Positions 1 to 6,389 are shown, counted from the first letter of the stretch. The stretch: 6,927 nucleotides of DNA from Methylomonas sp. (GCA_026989715.1 JALSIU010000011.1:1-6927), one strand, 5' to 3'. Notes: generated from the sequence alone by a model not told the origin. Made by a program: numbers and translations.

Positions 1-498
1 GCTTTAACCGTATTATTACTTAGAGCAGCAAAAGCTATTCATCATCACCCCGGTATTTTTTCTGCCGCCAACCGCTTTCCTAGCGACCAATTTACCGCTT
101 ACCCCATCAATGAAGTTGCTGAGCGTTTTTACAAAGTAGGGCCTCCCTTCTTAATGCGCTATCTTCCTTTTTGGCCAGCCGTATTTATTGACCGCATGAT
201 TGTTATGCTAATTCCTTTATTAGCCTTAATATTACCGCTGAGCAAAATTATGCCGCCTTTATACCGTTGGCGCATCCGTTCAAAAATTTATCGCTGGTAT
301 AAAGAACTACAAGAAGTAGATGATAGCGTACACCAACAACAGCTCTCTGCTGAAAAATTTGCGCAACTAAAACAAGAATTGATACAAATTGAAAATGAAG
401 TCAATAAGGTTAAAACACCCTTATCTTACGCTGATCAAGTGTATAACTTGCTCTTACATATAGATTTGGTAAAAAAGAAATTACAGGCCTCACAATAA
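1..498 (+). CDS. TAXI-family TRAP transporter solute receptor, C-terminal part (5' end outside window)
   Basis: The reading frame is open from base 1 to the TAA at 496-498, giving the last 165 residues of a protein whose start lies upstream. It resembles the C-terminal part of long-form gammaproteobacterial TAXI proteins, the solute-receptor subunits of TRAP-type uptake systems. The family hallmarks I recognise are the FYKVGPPFL..YLPFWPA stretch (about residues 46-62), a hydrophobic membrane segment just after it (about residues 62-85, rich in I/L/V), and the basic YRWRIRSKIYRWYKEL motif that follows. The final 60 residues are charged and Gln/Glu/Lys rich, probably a helical coil. Classical TAXI receptors are soluble periplasmic proteins, so a C-terminal membrane segment with a basic tail suggests an anchored form. 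The substrate cannot be read from this part. No TRAP membrane subunit gene is visible. The HerA-like gene begins 17 bp downstream on the same strand, so the two may be co-transcribed. The family call rests on remembered motifs. Confidence 0.75.
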   Translation, partial: ALTVLLLRAAKAIHHHPGIFSAANRFPSDQFTAYPINEVAERFYKVGPPFLMRYLPFWPAVFIDRMIVMLIPLLALILPLSKIMPPLYRWRIRSKIYRWYKELQEVDDSVHQQQLSAEKFAQLKQELIQIENEVNKVKTPLSYADQVYNLLLHIDLVKKKLQASQ

Positions 499-515
499 AG
501 ATTTAAGGACTCAAT

Positions 516-1964
516 ATGCAAAAAATACTCATTGGTGCGACAGATAATAGCCAAGTCATAATGGATGCCGCAATGGGCAACCGTCATGGCATGATTTCCG
601 GAGCAACCGGCACCGGTAAAACCATTACCCTGCAAATCTTAGCCGAAGGCTATTCGCGCTTAGGTGTTCCTGTTTTTATGGCGGATATTAAAGGTGATTT
701 ATCCGGCATCGCCAAAGCAGGTCAAAGCCATACAAAAATAACCGAACGTGTACAACAAATCAAAATTGATCCGTTTCAGTTCCGCGCCAACCCTACTGTC
801 TTCTGGGACGTTTTTGCTCAAAAAGGACACCCTGTGCGCACGACAATTTCTGATATGGGACCGTTATTACTCACCCATTTGCTGGAACTCAACGATACCC
901 AGTCAGGTATTCTGTATAGTTGCTTTAAAATCGCAGACGACCAGGGCATGTTATTATTAGACCTCAAAGATTTGCGTGCTATGCTTATTTGGATGGGTGA
1001 TAATGCTAAAGCCCTCAAGTCAGAGTACGGAAATATTTCCAGTGCCAGTATTGGGGCTATTCAACGCCGCCTATTAGTGTTAGAAGAACAAGGTGCCACG
1101 CATTTTTTTGGCGAACCTGCCCTGCAGTTAGATGATTTTTGTCGTACCGATTTTTCCGGTCATGGCGTTATCAGCGTTTTGGATGCCAGCCATTTAAGCA
1201 ACAAAGCTCCCCGTTTATATGCTGCCTTTTTACTCTGGCTATTATCTGATTTATTTGAATCACTGCCTGAAGTAGGCGATGCCGACAAGCCCAAACTGGT
1301 CTTATTTTTTGACGAAGCACATTTATTATTTGATCGCGCGCCACAAGTATTAATCGACAAAATTGAACAAATTGTCCGTTTAATCCGCTCTAAAGGCGTT
1401 GGCATCTATTTTATCAGCCAAAGCCCACTGGATATTCCCGAAGATGTATTAGGACAATTAGGCTTAAAAATTCAGCATGCCTTAAGAGCTTATACACCAA
1501 AAGACCGCAAGGTGATTAAAGCTGTCGCAGCGACCTTTCGTAGTAACCCTAATTTAGATACCGAACAAGCGATTAAAGAACTGAAGACAGGCGAAGCACT
1601 GGTTTCTGTTTTAAATAAAGAAGGTAGCCCAACACCTGTTGCACGAACTTTAATTCGCCCACCTGAATCTCAAATGGGGCCGTTAACGGATGCAGAGCGC
1701 AATGAAATAATGAGTCGTTCGCCTTATAAAGACCGCTATACAGACACAATCGATAGAGAATCAGCCTATGAGTTACTCAAAGAAAAGGCAGAAAGAATGG
1801 CTGAACGGGCGGAGGCCAATCAAGATAAACCTAAACACCGTGGCAGAAGCCGGCAATCGGCCGGCGAGGCCTTATTAAAAAGTGCCGCGCGTAGCATTGG
1901 TAGCCAAATAGGCCGACAAATTATACGCGGCATTATGGGATCTCTCTTTGGTGGACGTAGATAA
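516..1964 (+). CDS. yjgR: HerA-like P-loop ATPase, YjgR/DUF853 family
   Basis: This 482-residue protein is close to the usual length of the YjgR family (about 500). It carries a Walker A motif GATGTGKT at residues 29-36, the family-typical MADIKGDLSG stretch at about 55-64, and a Walker B run ending FFDEAH with Asp266-Glu267. A conserved block follows, FISQSPLDIPEDVLGQLG then KIQHALRAYTPKD, where family members have a sensor-like polar residue and an arginine motif. The C-terminal 40 or so residues are basic and low in complexity (Arg, Ser, Gly, Ala), ending SLFGGRR. HerA/FtsK-type ATPases are hexameric DNA or protein translocases; the job of the YjgR branch is not established, and it lacks an obvious N-terminal HAS barrel. 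The ATG at 516 is chosen because AAGGA at 505-509 sits 6 bp upstream and the P-loop falls where expected. It lies 17 bp after the TAXI gene. The family is clear; the cellular role is not. Confidence 0.9.
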   Translation: MQKILIGATDNSQVIMDAAMGNRHGMISGATGTGKTITLQILAEGYSRLGVPVFMADIKGDLSGIAKAGQSHTKITERVQQIKIDPFQFRANPTVFWDVFAQKGHPVRTTISDMGPLLLTHLLELNDTQSGILYSCFKIADDQGMLLLDLKDLRAMLIWMGDNAKALKSEYGNISSASIGAIQRRLLVLEEQGATHFFGEPALQLDDFCRTDFSGHGVISVLDASHLSNKAPRLYAAFLLWLLSDLFESLPEVGDADKPKLVLFFDEAHLLFDRAPQVLIDKIEQIVRLIRSKGVGIYFISQSPLDIPEDVLGQLGLKIQHALRAYTPKDRKVIKAVAATFRSNPNLDTEQAIKELKTGEALVSVLNKEGSPTPVARTLIRPPESQMGPLTDAERNEIMSRSPYKDRYTDTIDRESAYELLKEKAERMAERAEANQDKPKHRGRSRQSAGEALLKSAARSIGSQIGRQIIRGIMGSLFGGRR

Positions 1965-1983
1965 TATAGGCAGTTGTTTTAGT

Positions 1984-2457
1984 TTATGCTAACTGTAAAC
2001 GCTCTAAAGTTGCACGTGCACCGCCACCTTGTATATCAGGGATAATTTGTAGCTCTAACACCTTAACATGAGCCAGTGTAATAAGGTGTTCTTCTCTTTC
2101 AACAGTGGAACCTGTCGGACTAAAGTTCCACTGTTGCCTAATAAATTCTTGCAAGGGATGCTCTATATCAGCCGACCAACGTAGGCAGTATTCTTGACAA
2201 CGCGCTAACAATGGCTCACTAAAGCTTAACCGAATAATATTGAGTTGCTGAGGCTGATCAAATATCAACCTTAAACACTGCATTCCAGAACGACCCGCTT
2301 GCCAGCCGACACGATGCTTTGGTAATAATGCAAATTCAACCGGATAGTCCGGTGCTTCAGAACTGACTTCGACCAAAGCCAACTCTTCTAAGTTCAACCA
2401 AGCTGGCTCAATTAGCCCCTCGATAGGTTGGCTTTGGTCAATAATATGCTTACGCAT
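1984..2457 (-). CDS. Conserved hypothetical protein, discoidin (F5/8 type C)-like fold predicted
   Basis: This 157-residue protein has no signal peptide and no membrane segment, so it is probably cytoplasmic. The sequence is a series of short beta-prone stretches: LVEVSSEAPDYPVEFALL near the N-terminus, CLRLIFDQPQQLNIIRLSF in the middle, then YCLRWSAD, IRQQWNFSPTGSTVE and a final LELQIIPDIQGGGARATLERLQLA. This pattern resembles small proteobacterial proteins often labelled carbohydrate-binding or discoidin-like, in which a bound-ligand jelly-roll is inferred from fold alone. No catalytic residues stand out and no ligand can be named. It is the last gene of the minus-strand cluster, starting 8 bp after the yehS stop, with a TAGGT sequence overlapping that stop as a modest ribosome site. 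It ends 19 bp from the convergent HerA-like gene with no obvious terminator hairpin between. The gene is certain; the fold assignment is tentative. Confidence 0.7.
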   Translation of the reverse strand: MRKHIIDQSQPIEGLIEPAWLNLEELALVEVSSEAPDYPVEFALLPKHRVGWQAGRSGMQCLRLIFDQPQQLNIIRLSFSEPLLARCQEYCLRWSADIEHPLQEFIRQQWNFSPTGSTVEREEHLITLAHVKVLELQIIPDIQGGGARATLERLQLA

Positions 2458-2465
2458 AATAATAC

Positions 2466-2930
2466 CTAGGCATCATGGCGATATTTAATTTGCAGACCTT
2501 GCAGGAAATTACGTAAGATTTGGTCTTTACATTCACGGTAATTTTTATGTCCCGGTTTGCGAAAAAAAGCACTTAACTCATGCTTGCTCATCAAAAAATC
2601 AGCTAATTGCATCAATTCCAAAACATCTTCATTTTTTAAATCTAAGGCAATTTTTAATTTTCTAAGAATAATATTATTATTTAATACTTTCTCGACAGGC
2701 GGCGATTCACCCTCTTTTTTACCACGCTTATCATTAATTAAGCCATTTAGAAAGCGGGCAAACTGTGGATCTTGGCAGGCTTTATAAGCGTCATCATCCT
2801 CTTTTTTCATCCAATTGCTGATTTGCTCACGTGTCACAACCTGGCCGGCCGCCGCAAAAATAGCCATCATTTTGTCATCACTAAAATCAAAAATGTAGCG
2901 AATGCGGCGTAATATATCGTTATTAGTCAT
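2466..2930 (-). CDS. yehS: YehS family protein (DUF1456)
   Basis: This 154-residue soluble protein matches the E. coli YehS family in length (about 156) and pattern. It consists of two related halves, visible by eye: residues 3-64 beginning NNDILRRIRYIFDFSDDKM and residues 84-146 beginning NNNIILRKLKIALDLKNED. Both continue through a helix ending in an aromatic-plus-basic turn (SNWMKKEDDDAY versus SAFFRKPGHKNY), then a C-rich helix (ACQD.. versus ECKD..) and finally FLNGL or FLQGL. A charged linker (NDKRGKKEGESPP) joins them. The domain is helical; its biochemical function is unknown, and I do not assign one. It lies 33 bp after the SPFH gene and 8 bp before the discoidin-like gene on the same strand. 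No good Shine-Dalgarno sequence is visible upstream of the ATG; the leader is simply AT-rich, so translation may be weak or coupled. Confidence 0.9.
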   Translation of the reverse strand: MTNNDILRRIRYIFDFSDDKMMAIFAAAGQVVTREQISNWMKKEDDDAYKACQDPQFARFLNGLINDKRGKKEGESPPVEKVLNNNIILRKLKIALDLKNEDVLELMQLADFLMSKHELSAFFRKPGHKNYRECKDQILRNFLQGLQIKYRHDA

Positions 2931-2963
2931 ATAAATTAAAGTGTATCAAAGTCAACCATCCGG

Positions 2964-3809
2964 TTATTTGCCTATCATCCCTTTTACAGCATGAATTAAA
3001 TCTGCAGGAATGACCACTGTTTTTGCATTATCAGATTCAGATAATTCTCGCATAGCCTCAATATATTTTTCACCCAGCAAAAAGGTTGCGGGTAATTCTT
3101 TATCTTGCAGTGCTGCACTGATACTAGCGATGGCTTTACCACTTGCATGCGCCAAAACGATTTTCGCTTCTGCATCCCGCCGCGAGGCGGCCAAACGCCC
3201 ATCGGCTTCCAAAATAGCGGCTTGTTTTGCCCCCTCTGCTCTCGTCACCGCAGCACGTCGCTCCCGCTCAGCCGCACCTTGTTCCTCCATAGAAGCTTGC
3301 ATGGTCGATGAAGGATTAATATCCTGAATTTCGACTGTTTTTAAGGTCACTCCCCAATCGGCAATATCATCAGAGATACCGTCTTTTAATTTCAGTTTAA
3401 TATGCTCTCTTGACGATAGCGCATCATCTAAAGTCATTTCCCCGATGATGGCTCGCAATGAAGTTTGTACCAACTTTTCAATGGCCACAACATAATCTTC
3501 CACACCATACACGGCTTTTTCGGGGGAAACAATATTAATATAGGCAATGGCATTGGCAATAATAACGGCATTGTCTTTCGTAATTACTTCTTGCGATGGA
3601 ATATCCATCACAATATCTTTTGTGGTTATTTTCTCAACAATAGAATCAATATAGGGGATTACAAAATTGAGCCCCGGCGCTAACGTACGGTGATATTTAC
3701 CCAAACGCTGCACAATATGCTTATAACCTTGCGGGACAATCCTAACGCCTTTAATGACCGTCACAATAACCAACAAAACAAAGACACCAATCACTGCTAA
3801 ACCTTCCAT
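2964..3809 (-). CDS. qmcA: SPFH/stomatin-like membrane protein (QmcA-type)
   Basis: This 281-residue protein is an SPFH-domain (stomatin/prohibitin/flotillin) scaffold, close in length to E. coli QmcA (305). It has one N-terminal membrane helix (about residues 3-20), then the SPFH opening VRIVPQGYKHIVQRLGKYHRTLAPGLN. The core contains DIVMDIPSQEVITKDNA and the LRAIIGEMTLDDALSSRE block, then DWGVTLKTVEIQDI. A long alanine/glutamate/arginine-rich helix follows (about residues 165-220), which in this family drives oligomerisation into large rings, before a short C-terminal domain. A start 13 codons further upstream (3848) is open, but it would overlap the NfeD gene, and AAGAGGG at 3817-3823 sits 7 bp before the ATG at 3809. 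The NfeD partner gene lies 19 bp upstream. Members of the family organise membrane microdomains and often modulate proteases; no client is indicated here. Confidence 0.93.
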   Translation of the reverse strand: MEGLAVIGVFVLLVIVTVIKGVRIVPQGYKHIVQRLGKYHRTLAPGLNFVIPYIDSIVEKITTKDIVMDIPSQEVITKDNAVIIANAIAYINIVSPEKAVYGVEDYVVAIEKLVQTSLRAIIGEMTLDDALSSREHIKLKLKDGISDDIADWGVTLKTVEIQDINPSSTMQASMEEQGAAERERRAAVTRAEGAKQAAILEADGRLAASRRDAEAKIVLAHASGKAIASISAALQDKELPATFLLGEKYIEAMRELSESDNAKTVVIPADLIHAVKGMIGK

Positions 3810-3816
3810 AATCAAA

Positions 3817-3823
3817 CCCTCTT
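3817..3823 (-). promoter_or_regulatory. Ribosome binding site fixing the SPFH gene start
   Basis: On the minus strand this reads AAGAGGG, separated by 7 bases from the ATG at 3809. It sits between the NfeD stop codon (3829-3831) and the SPFH ATG, and so argues against the longer in-frame start at 3848, which would lie inside the NfeD gene. Confidence 0.75.
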
Positions 3824-3828
3824 GTATT

Positions 3829-4293
3829 TTAATGTTTGACAGAAACAATTAATGTGTTTCCGGAAAACTCTCGCACCAAAACGCGATCACCCAATTTCAC
3901 CGCATCTGTACAAATAAATTGCCACTCGTCACTGCCCAAAATAGGAACGGAAAAGCGTAAAGTGCCTCGCCCTGTATGTAAAGAATTATATTCAATGACA
4001 ATACCTGTCTGCCCTATCATCCCTTCACGCGCCATACCTGACAGTGATTTATTTTTAAAGTGTGGCGACACCCATTTAAACCAGGCATAAACAATAAAAA
4101 TAGATAGCACAATCCAAAGTAATAGCTGTAACGTAAATGAAAAAGGCACGACCCATAATAATAAACCAACAACAATCGCACCTAGACCAAACCATAGTGC
4201 CACAAAGCTCAGTAACACCATTTCCGCCAGCGCCAAGCATAGCCCAAAAATAAGCCAGTGCCAGTAAGCAATATGGCTATTTAACCACTCCAT
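3829..4293 (-). CDS. NfeD-like membrane protein (YbbK type)
   Basis: This 154-residue protein has three predicted membrane helices (about residues 11-28, 30-48 and 54-71) and a C-terminal soluble domain of about 70 residues. That domain, with GMIGQTGIVIEY, GRGTLRFSVPILGSDEWQF and LGDRVLVREFSGNTLIV, has the beta-rich pattern of the NfeD OB-fold. It is the short form of the family, lacking the ClpP-like serine protease domain of long NfeD proteins. In E. coli the equivalent gene (ybbK) sits beside qmcA, and the two products are thought to work together at the membrane, the OB domain acting as a partner for SPFH assemblies. Here it precedes the SPFH gene by 19 bp. The frame also offers a GTG directly before the ATG, but AAGGAGG at 4298-4304 leaves only 1 base to the GTG and 4 to the ATG, so the ATG at 4293 is preferred. 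It is the first gene of the cluster. Confidence 0.92.
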   Translation of the reverse strand: MEWLNSHIAYWHWLIFGLCLALAEMVLLSFVALWFGLGAIVVGLLLWVVPFSFTLQLLLWIVLSIFIVYAWFKWVSPHFKNKSLSGMAREGMIGQTGIVIEYNSLHTGRGTLRFSVPILGSDEWQFICTDAVKLGDRVLVREFSGNTLIVSVKH

Positions 4294-4297
4294 CACG

Positions 4298-4304
4298 CCT
4301 CCTT
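4298..4304 (-). promoter_or_regulatory. Strong Shine-Dalgarno site of the NfeD/SPFH operon
   Basis: The minus strand reads AAGGAGG, a near-perfect anti-16S match, 4 bases ahead of the ATG at 4293. It is the best ribosome site in the window and suggests well-translated mRNA for the first gene of the cluster. The spacing rules out the adjacent GTG at 4296 as the main start. Confidence 0.8.
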
Positions 4305-4361
4305 AAATAAGATACTGCACCATTCTCACATAAAAGATATTTTCTTTCAGCAGTGAACTTG

Positions 4362-4367
4362 TACAAT
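4362..4367 (+). promoter_or_regulatory. Possible -10 element for the small membrane protein gene
   Basis: TACAAT lies 33 bases before the ATG at 4401, in the 107-bp divergent gap between this gene and the NfeD gene. It matches the sigma-70 -10 consensus at five of six positions. The expected -35 position holds only T-rich sequence with a poor match, so this is a weak prediction. The gap must hold promoters for both directions, but I cannot place the opposite one. Confidence 0.3.
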
Positions 4368-4400
4368 ATACACTTATTTATTTTAGTTACAGGAAAAATC

Positions 4401-4661
4401 ATGATTATCTGGGCGTTTAATTTACTTCTACTGGCCATTTTTGTTTTTATCATCGGCATGATAAAGCCGCAATGGTTGCTATTTTGGATGGAAAAGCCCC
4501 ACAGATTTGTTATTGTTGGTGTCAGTGTGATGCTATTAATGGCGGCAGCCATACTCTTTGGCGAGGGTAATAGGCAAAATGAGCCCTTATCTGAAGTCGT
4601 CAACGCCAGCAAACCTGCTCCGACCAGCAGTGAAATACCCTCTGATTTAGTCAAAGAATAA
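4401..4661 (+). CDS. Small two-helix inner-membrane protein of unknown function
   Basis: This 86-residue protein has two clear hydrophobic helices, about residues 2-21 and 36-53. They are joined by a short loop, KPQWLLFWMEKPHRF, rich in Trp, Lys and Pro. The C-terminal 30 residues are polar and net acidic (NRQNEPLSEVVNAS, then Pro/Ser-rich, ending DLVKE). The basic loop and acidic tail suggest the loop faces the cytoplasm and both ends the periplasm, but this is inference. The helix-IKP-hydrophobic-W-loop-helix arrangement resembles small bacterial membrane modules of unknown function. The frame extends upstream to a GTG at 4353, but ACAGGA at 4389-4394 sits 6 bases before the ATG at 4401, and the hydrophobic segment starts right there. 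It is divergent from the NfeD/SPFH operon and converges on the cyclase gene. No function can be assigned. Confidence 0.7.
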   Translation: MIIWAFNLLLLAIFVFIIGMIKPQWLLFWMEKPHRFVIVGVSVMLLMAAAILFGEGNRQNEPLSEVVNASKPAPTSSEIPSDLVKE

Positions 4662-4713
4662 CAACTAGCATAGTAGACTTTCAAGCAACAAGATAGCTAA
4701 ACAAATAAGCGCA

Positions 4714-4758
4714 TCGCCTCATAAATCAATATCAAGCAGGTGCTAAAATATGAGGCGA
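4714..4758. repeat. Perfect 10-bp inverted repeat (hairpin) in a convergent gap
   Basis: TCGCCTCATA at 4714-4723 is repeated exactly in inverse orientation at 4749-4758 around a 25-base loop. It lies 53 bases after the stop of the small membrane protein gene. It could serve as a terminator or mRNA 3'-end stabiliser, but the plus-strand side lacks a U-tract and the minus-strand side is followed only by a mildly T-rich stretch. The sequence is seen directly; the role is inference. Confidence 0.6.
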
Positions 4759-4761
4759 CAT

Positions 4762-4842
4762 TTAGGACTGAGGATGATAGAAAACTCGAAACGAGGCAAA
4801 AAGGCAAATCCGTTTCGGAAGTTATAACATCCTCAACCCTAA
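4762..4842. repeat. 81-nt imperfect palindrome overlapping the cyclase stop codon
   Basis: The two halves pair in one continuous register (paired positions always sum to 9604), with no bulges. Outer arms TTAGG/CCTAA (4762-4766 with 4838-4842) and TGAGGATG/CATCCTCA (4769-4776 with 4828-4835) are split by a 2-base mismatch. A weak middle has two 2-bp pairings. An inner perfect 7-bp arm CGAAACG/CGTTTCG (4787-4793 with 4811-4817) closes a 17-base loop. In all, 24 of 32 positions pair by Watson-Crick rules. The right arm includes the stop codon of the cyclase gene (4839-4841). It may act as a two-way transcript end, a repetitive extragenic element or a structured RNA; the sequence does not decide. 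Confidence 0.6.
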
Positions 4843-6389
4843 GCTATCACACACTGATTACGTCCGTTTTTCTTTGCCTTATAAAGTGCCTTATCGGCAC
4901 GTTCAAACAAAGTTTCTTGTGTATCCCCCTGACACAACTCAGCAATACCACAAGAGATGGTAATGCGAATAGCCTTTCCCGATGAATTAAACCCTGTTTT
5001 TGCAACAATGGTTCTAACTTTCTCGGCTAATATCCACGCCGCTTTTTTATCGGTATCAGATAGTAACATGGTAAATTCCTCACCACCAAAACGAGAAACA
5101 AAGTCAGTTTCTCGACAATATTTCTCTAGTAGCCGTGCAATGATAATTAATGTTTTATCACCCGCTTTATGACCGTAGTTATCATTTATTTTCTTAAAAA
5201 AATCAATATCCCAAACCAGCAGACTTAAGGGGGTTTGGTAGCGATGCCAACGTGCATATTCAGCGGCAAAATGACTATCATAAGCATTTCTATTAGGCAA
5301 TTGCGTCAAGGCATCGGTCATCGCCTCAGCCGAGGCTCGCTTAAGATTTTCTTTTAAACTTTGCGCTTCTGCCTTCATGGCCTTTAGTTCAAGCGTCATC
5401 GAAGCTAACTGCTTTTCGGCGCTGGCTTGCTGCTGTTGCTCCTCTTGTTGGTGCCTTTTTATCTGCGCAGCAATATCATCCAGTTCAGTTTTAATAAGTG
5501 TTTTTAAAGGCTCCAAAGTCGTTGCCTGTGCAGAGCTTTCCTGCAATGATTGCATCTGTTTAGCAACCGTTTGATCTAAATTATTCCTTTTACGAATAAT
5601 AGTTCCTGTCGTCCCCACAACGCCTTTAGCACTCTTGCTTAACTCAGCTAGTTGTTGGGTAACATGTGCGAGAAAAACTTCCATTTCTTTTTTCTCGAAT
5701 AGATTATGTTCTTTTAGGTCTTGCAATAAACTCAAAGCAGCATCTATATTCTCCTGAAACGTTGTCTCAGTTTGCTCACTTTGCAAAGCCTGCAATACTT
5801 TCTTAACTCGCACCTGCGATATATCAGGTACATCCATTCCTTGAATCAATTGACTCAGTTGCTCGCAAATAAATTGCGCATCTAAATCAGCAACAACACC
5901 GACTAAACCGCTCCCTCCCTCATCTAACTCTATCGTTTCTGCTGCATATAACTCACCAAGCAGCGTCAATAAGTCTTTTGCCCCTGCTAACTTGCCCGCT
6001 TCATATTGTCCACGTAACAAATTTAAGGCACTAATTTTTTGTGCACTTTGCTCTTGAGTTGTTAAAAAATCAAATAACAGGCTTGCATCCTGCAGTGGCT
6101 CAATCGCACTACCATCTTCAAAGCGCAACAAAGCCTCAGAAAACTGCTCTAACTCCTGCTTTAATTCAACATTGGACAAGCCTTGCTTTAGTTGATTACG
6201 TAGATGTAATAAATGTGGGTCTAATTTCTGATTAAAACCTTTTACCGCCAGTGATAATCGAATTAAAGCACGACAAAAAAGCGCGTTATTGACCTGAGCA
6301 AGCTGCTCTTGCGCTTCTAATTCATCTAGCGCATTATAATATTTATCTTTCCATTTACTTAATTCAGGGTTTGAAGGAGACATATACAT
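4839..6389 (-). CDS. Diguanylate cyclase with GGDEF domain and helical N-terminal region
   Basis: This 516-residue protein makes c-di-GMP from two GTP. The C-terminal GGDEF domain (about residues 350-515) opens with MTDALTQLPNRNAYD and has VWDIDFFKKINDNYGHKAGD, including metal-binding Asp394 and the substrate-contacting Asn402. The signature RFGGEEF has GGEEF at 435-439, a form compatible with activity. The inhibitory I-site RETD is at 426-429, the canonical five residues before it, so product feedback is expected. The N-terminal 345 residues have no membrane helix. They are helical, with a long Gln/Glu/Lys-rich coil (about 290-345) running into the catalytic domain. The extreme N-terminus (KWKDKYYNALDELEAQEQ) resembles the diguanylate cyclase coiled-coil family common in Pseudomonas. 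The input signal is unknown. Two starts fit: ATG 6389, 4 bases after an AAAGG-type site, or ATG 6383, two codons in. No EAL or HD-GYP phosphodiesterase gene is nearby. Confidence 0.93.
   Translation of the reverse strand: MYMSPSNPELSKWKDKYYNALDELEAQEQLAQVNNALFCRALIRLSLAVKGFNQKLDPHLLHLRNQLKQGLSNVELKQELEQFSEALLRFEDGSAIEPLQDASLLFDFLTTQEQSAQKISALNLLRGQYEAGKLAGAKDLLTLLGELYAAETIELDEGGSGLVGVVADLDAQFICEQLSQLIQGMDVPDISQVRVKKVLQALQSEQTETTFQENIDAALSLLQDLKEHNLFEKKEMEVFLAHVTQQLAELSKSAKGVVGTTGTIIRKRNNLDQTVAKQMQSLQESSAQATTLEPLKTLIKTELDDIAAQIKRHQQEEQQQQASAEKQLASMTLELKAMKAEAQSLKENLKRASAEAMTDALTQLPNRNAYDSHFAAEYARWHRYQTPLSLLVWDIDFFKKINDNYGHKAGDKTLIIIARLLEKYCRETDFVSRFGGEEFTMLLSDTDKKAAWILAEKVRTIVAKTGFNSSGKAIRITISCGIAELCQGDTQETLFERADKALYKAKKNGRNQCVIA

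Noticed and set aside
1965..1983. Possible bidirectional terminator between the HerA-like gene and the discoidin-like gene
   Set aside because: Only a 5-bp CAGTT/AACTG inverted match is visible around this 19-bp gap, with no GC-rich stem followed by a T-run in either direction.
2931..2963. Possible internal promoter before yehS (TTGACT followed by TATATG or TATGAC)
   Set aside because: The -35-like TTGACT is good, but any -10 at proper spacing overlaps the yehS start codon and would give an almost leaderless transcript. Co-transcription with the SPFH gene is simpler.
3010..3327. Plus-strand open frame of 105 codons
   Set aside because: It lies fully antisense to the SPFH gene in its Ala/Arg-rich coil, where codon bias keeps opposite frames open. 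It has no ribosome site and no recognisable product.
4360..4367. TGTACAAT shared with 6565-6572 in the other intergenic gap
   Set aside because: An 8-mer shared once between two AT-rich gaps is not enough to propose a common regulator, and the flanking bases differ.
4304..4380. 8-bp inverted repeat TAAATAAG / CTTATTTA spanning the divergent promoter gap
   Set aside because: It is made almost only of A and T and the arms are 61 bp apart. Such matches are expected by chance in this composition.
4277..4684. Minus-strand open frame of 135 codons
   Set aside because: It runs antisense across the small two-helix membrane protein gene and through the divergent promoter gap into the NfeD start. It has no good start site, and the plus-strand frame is the better gene.
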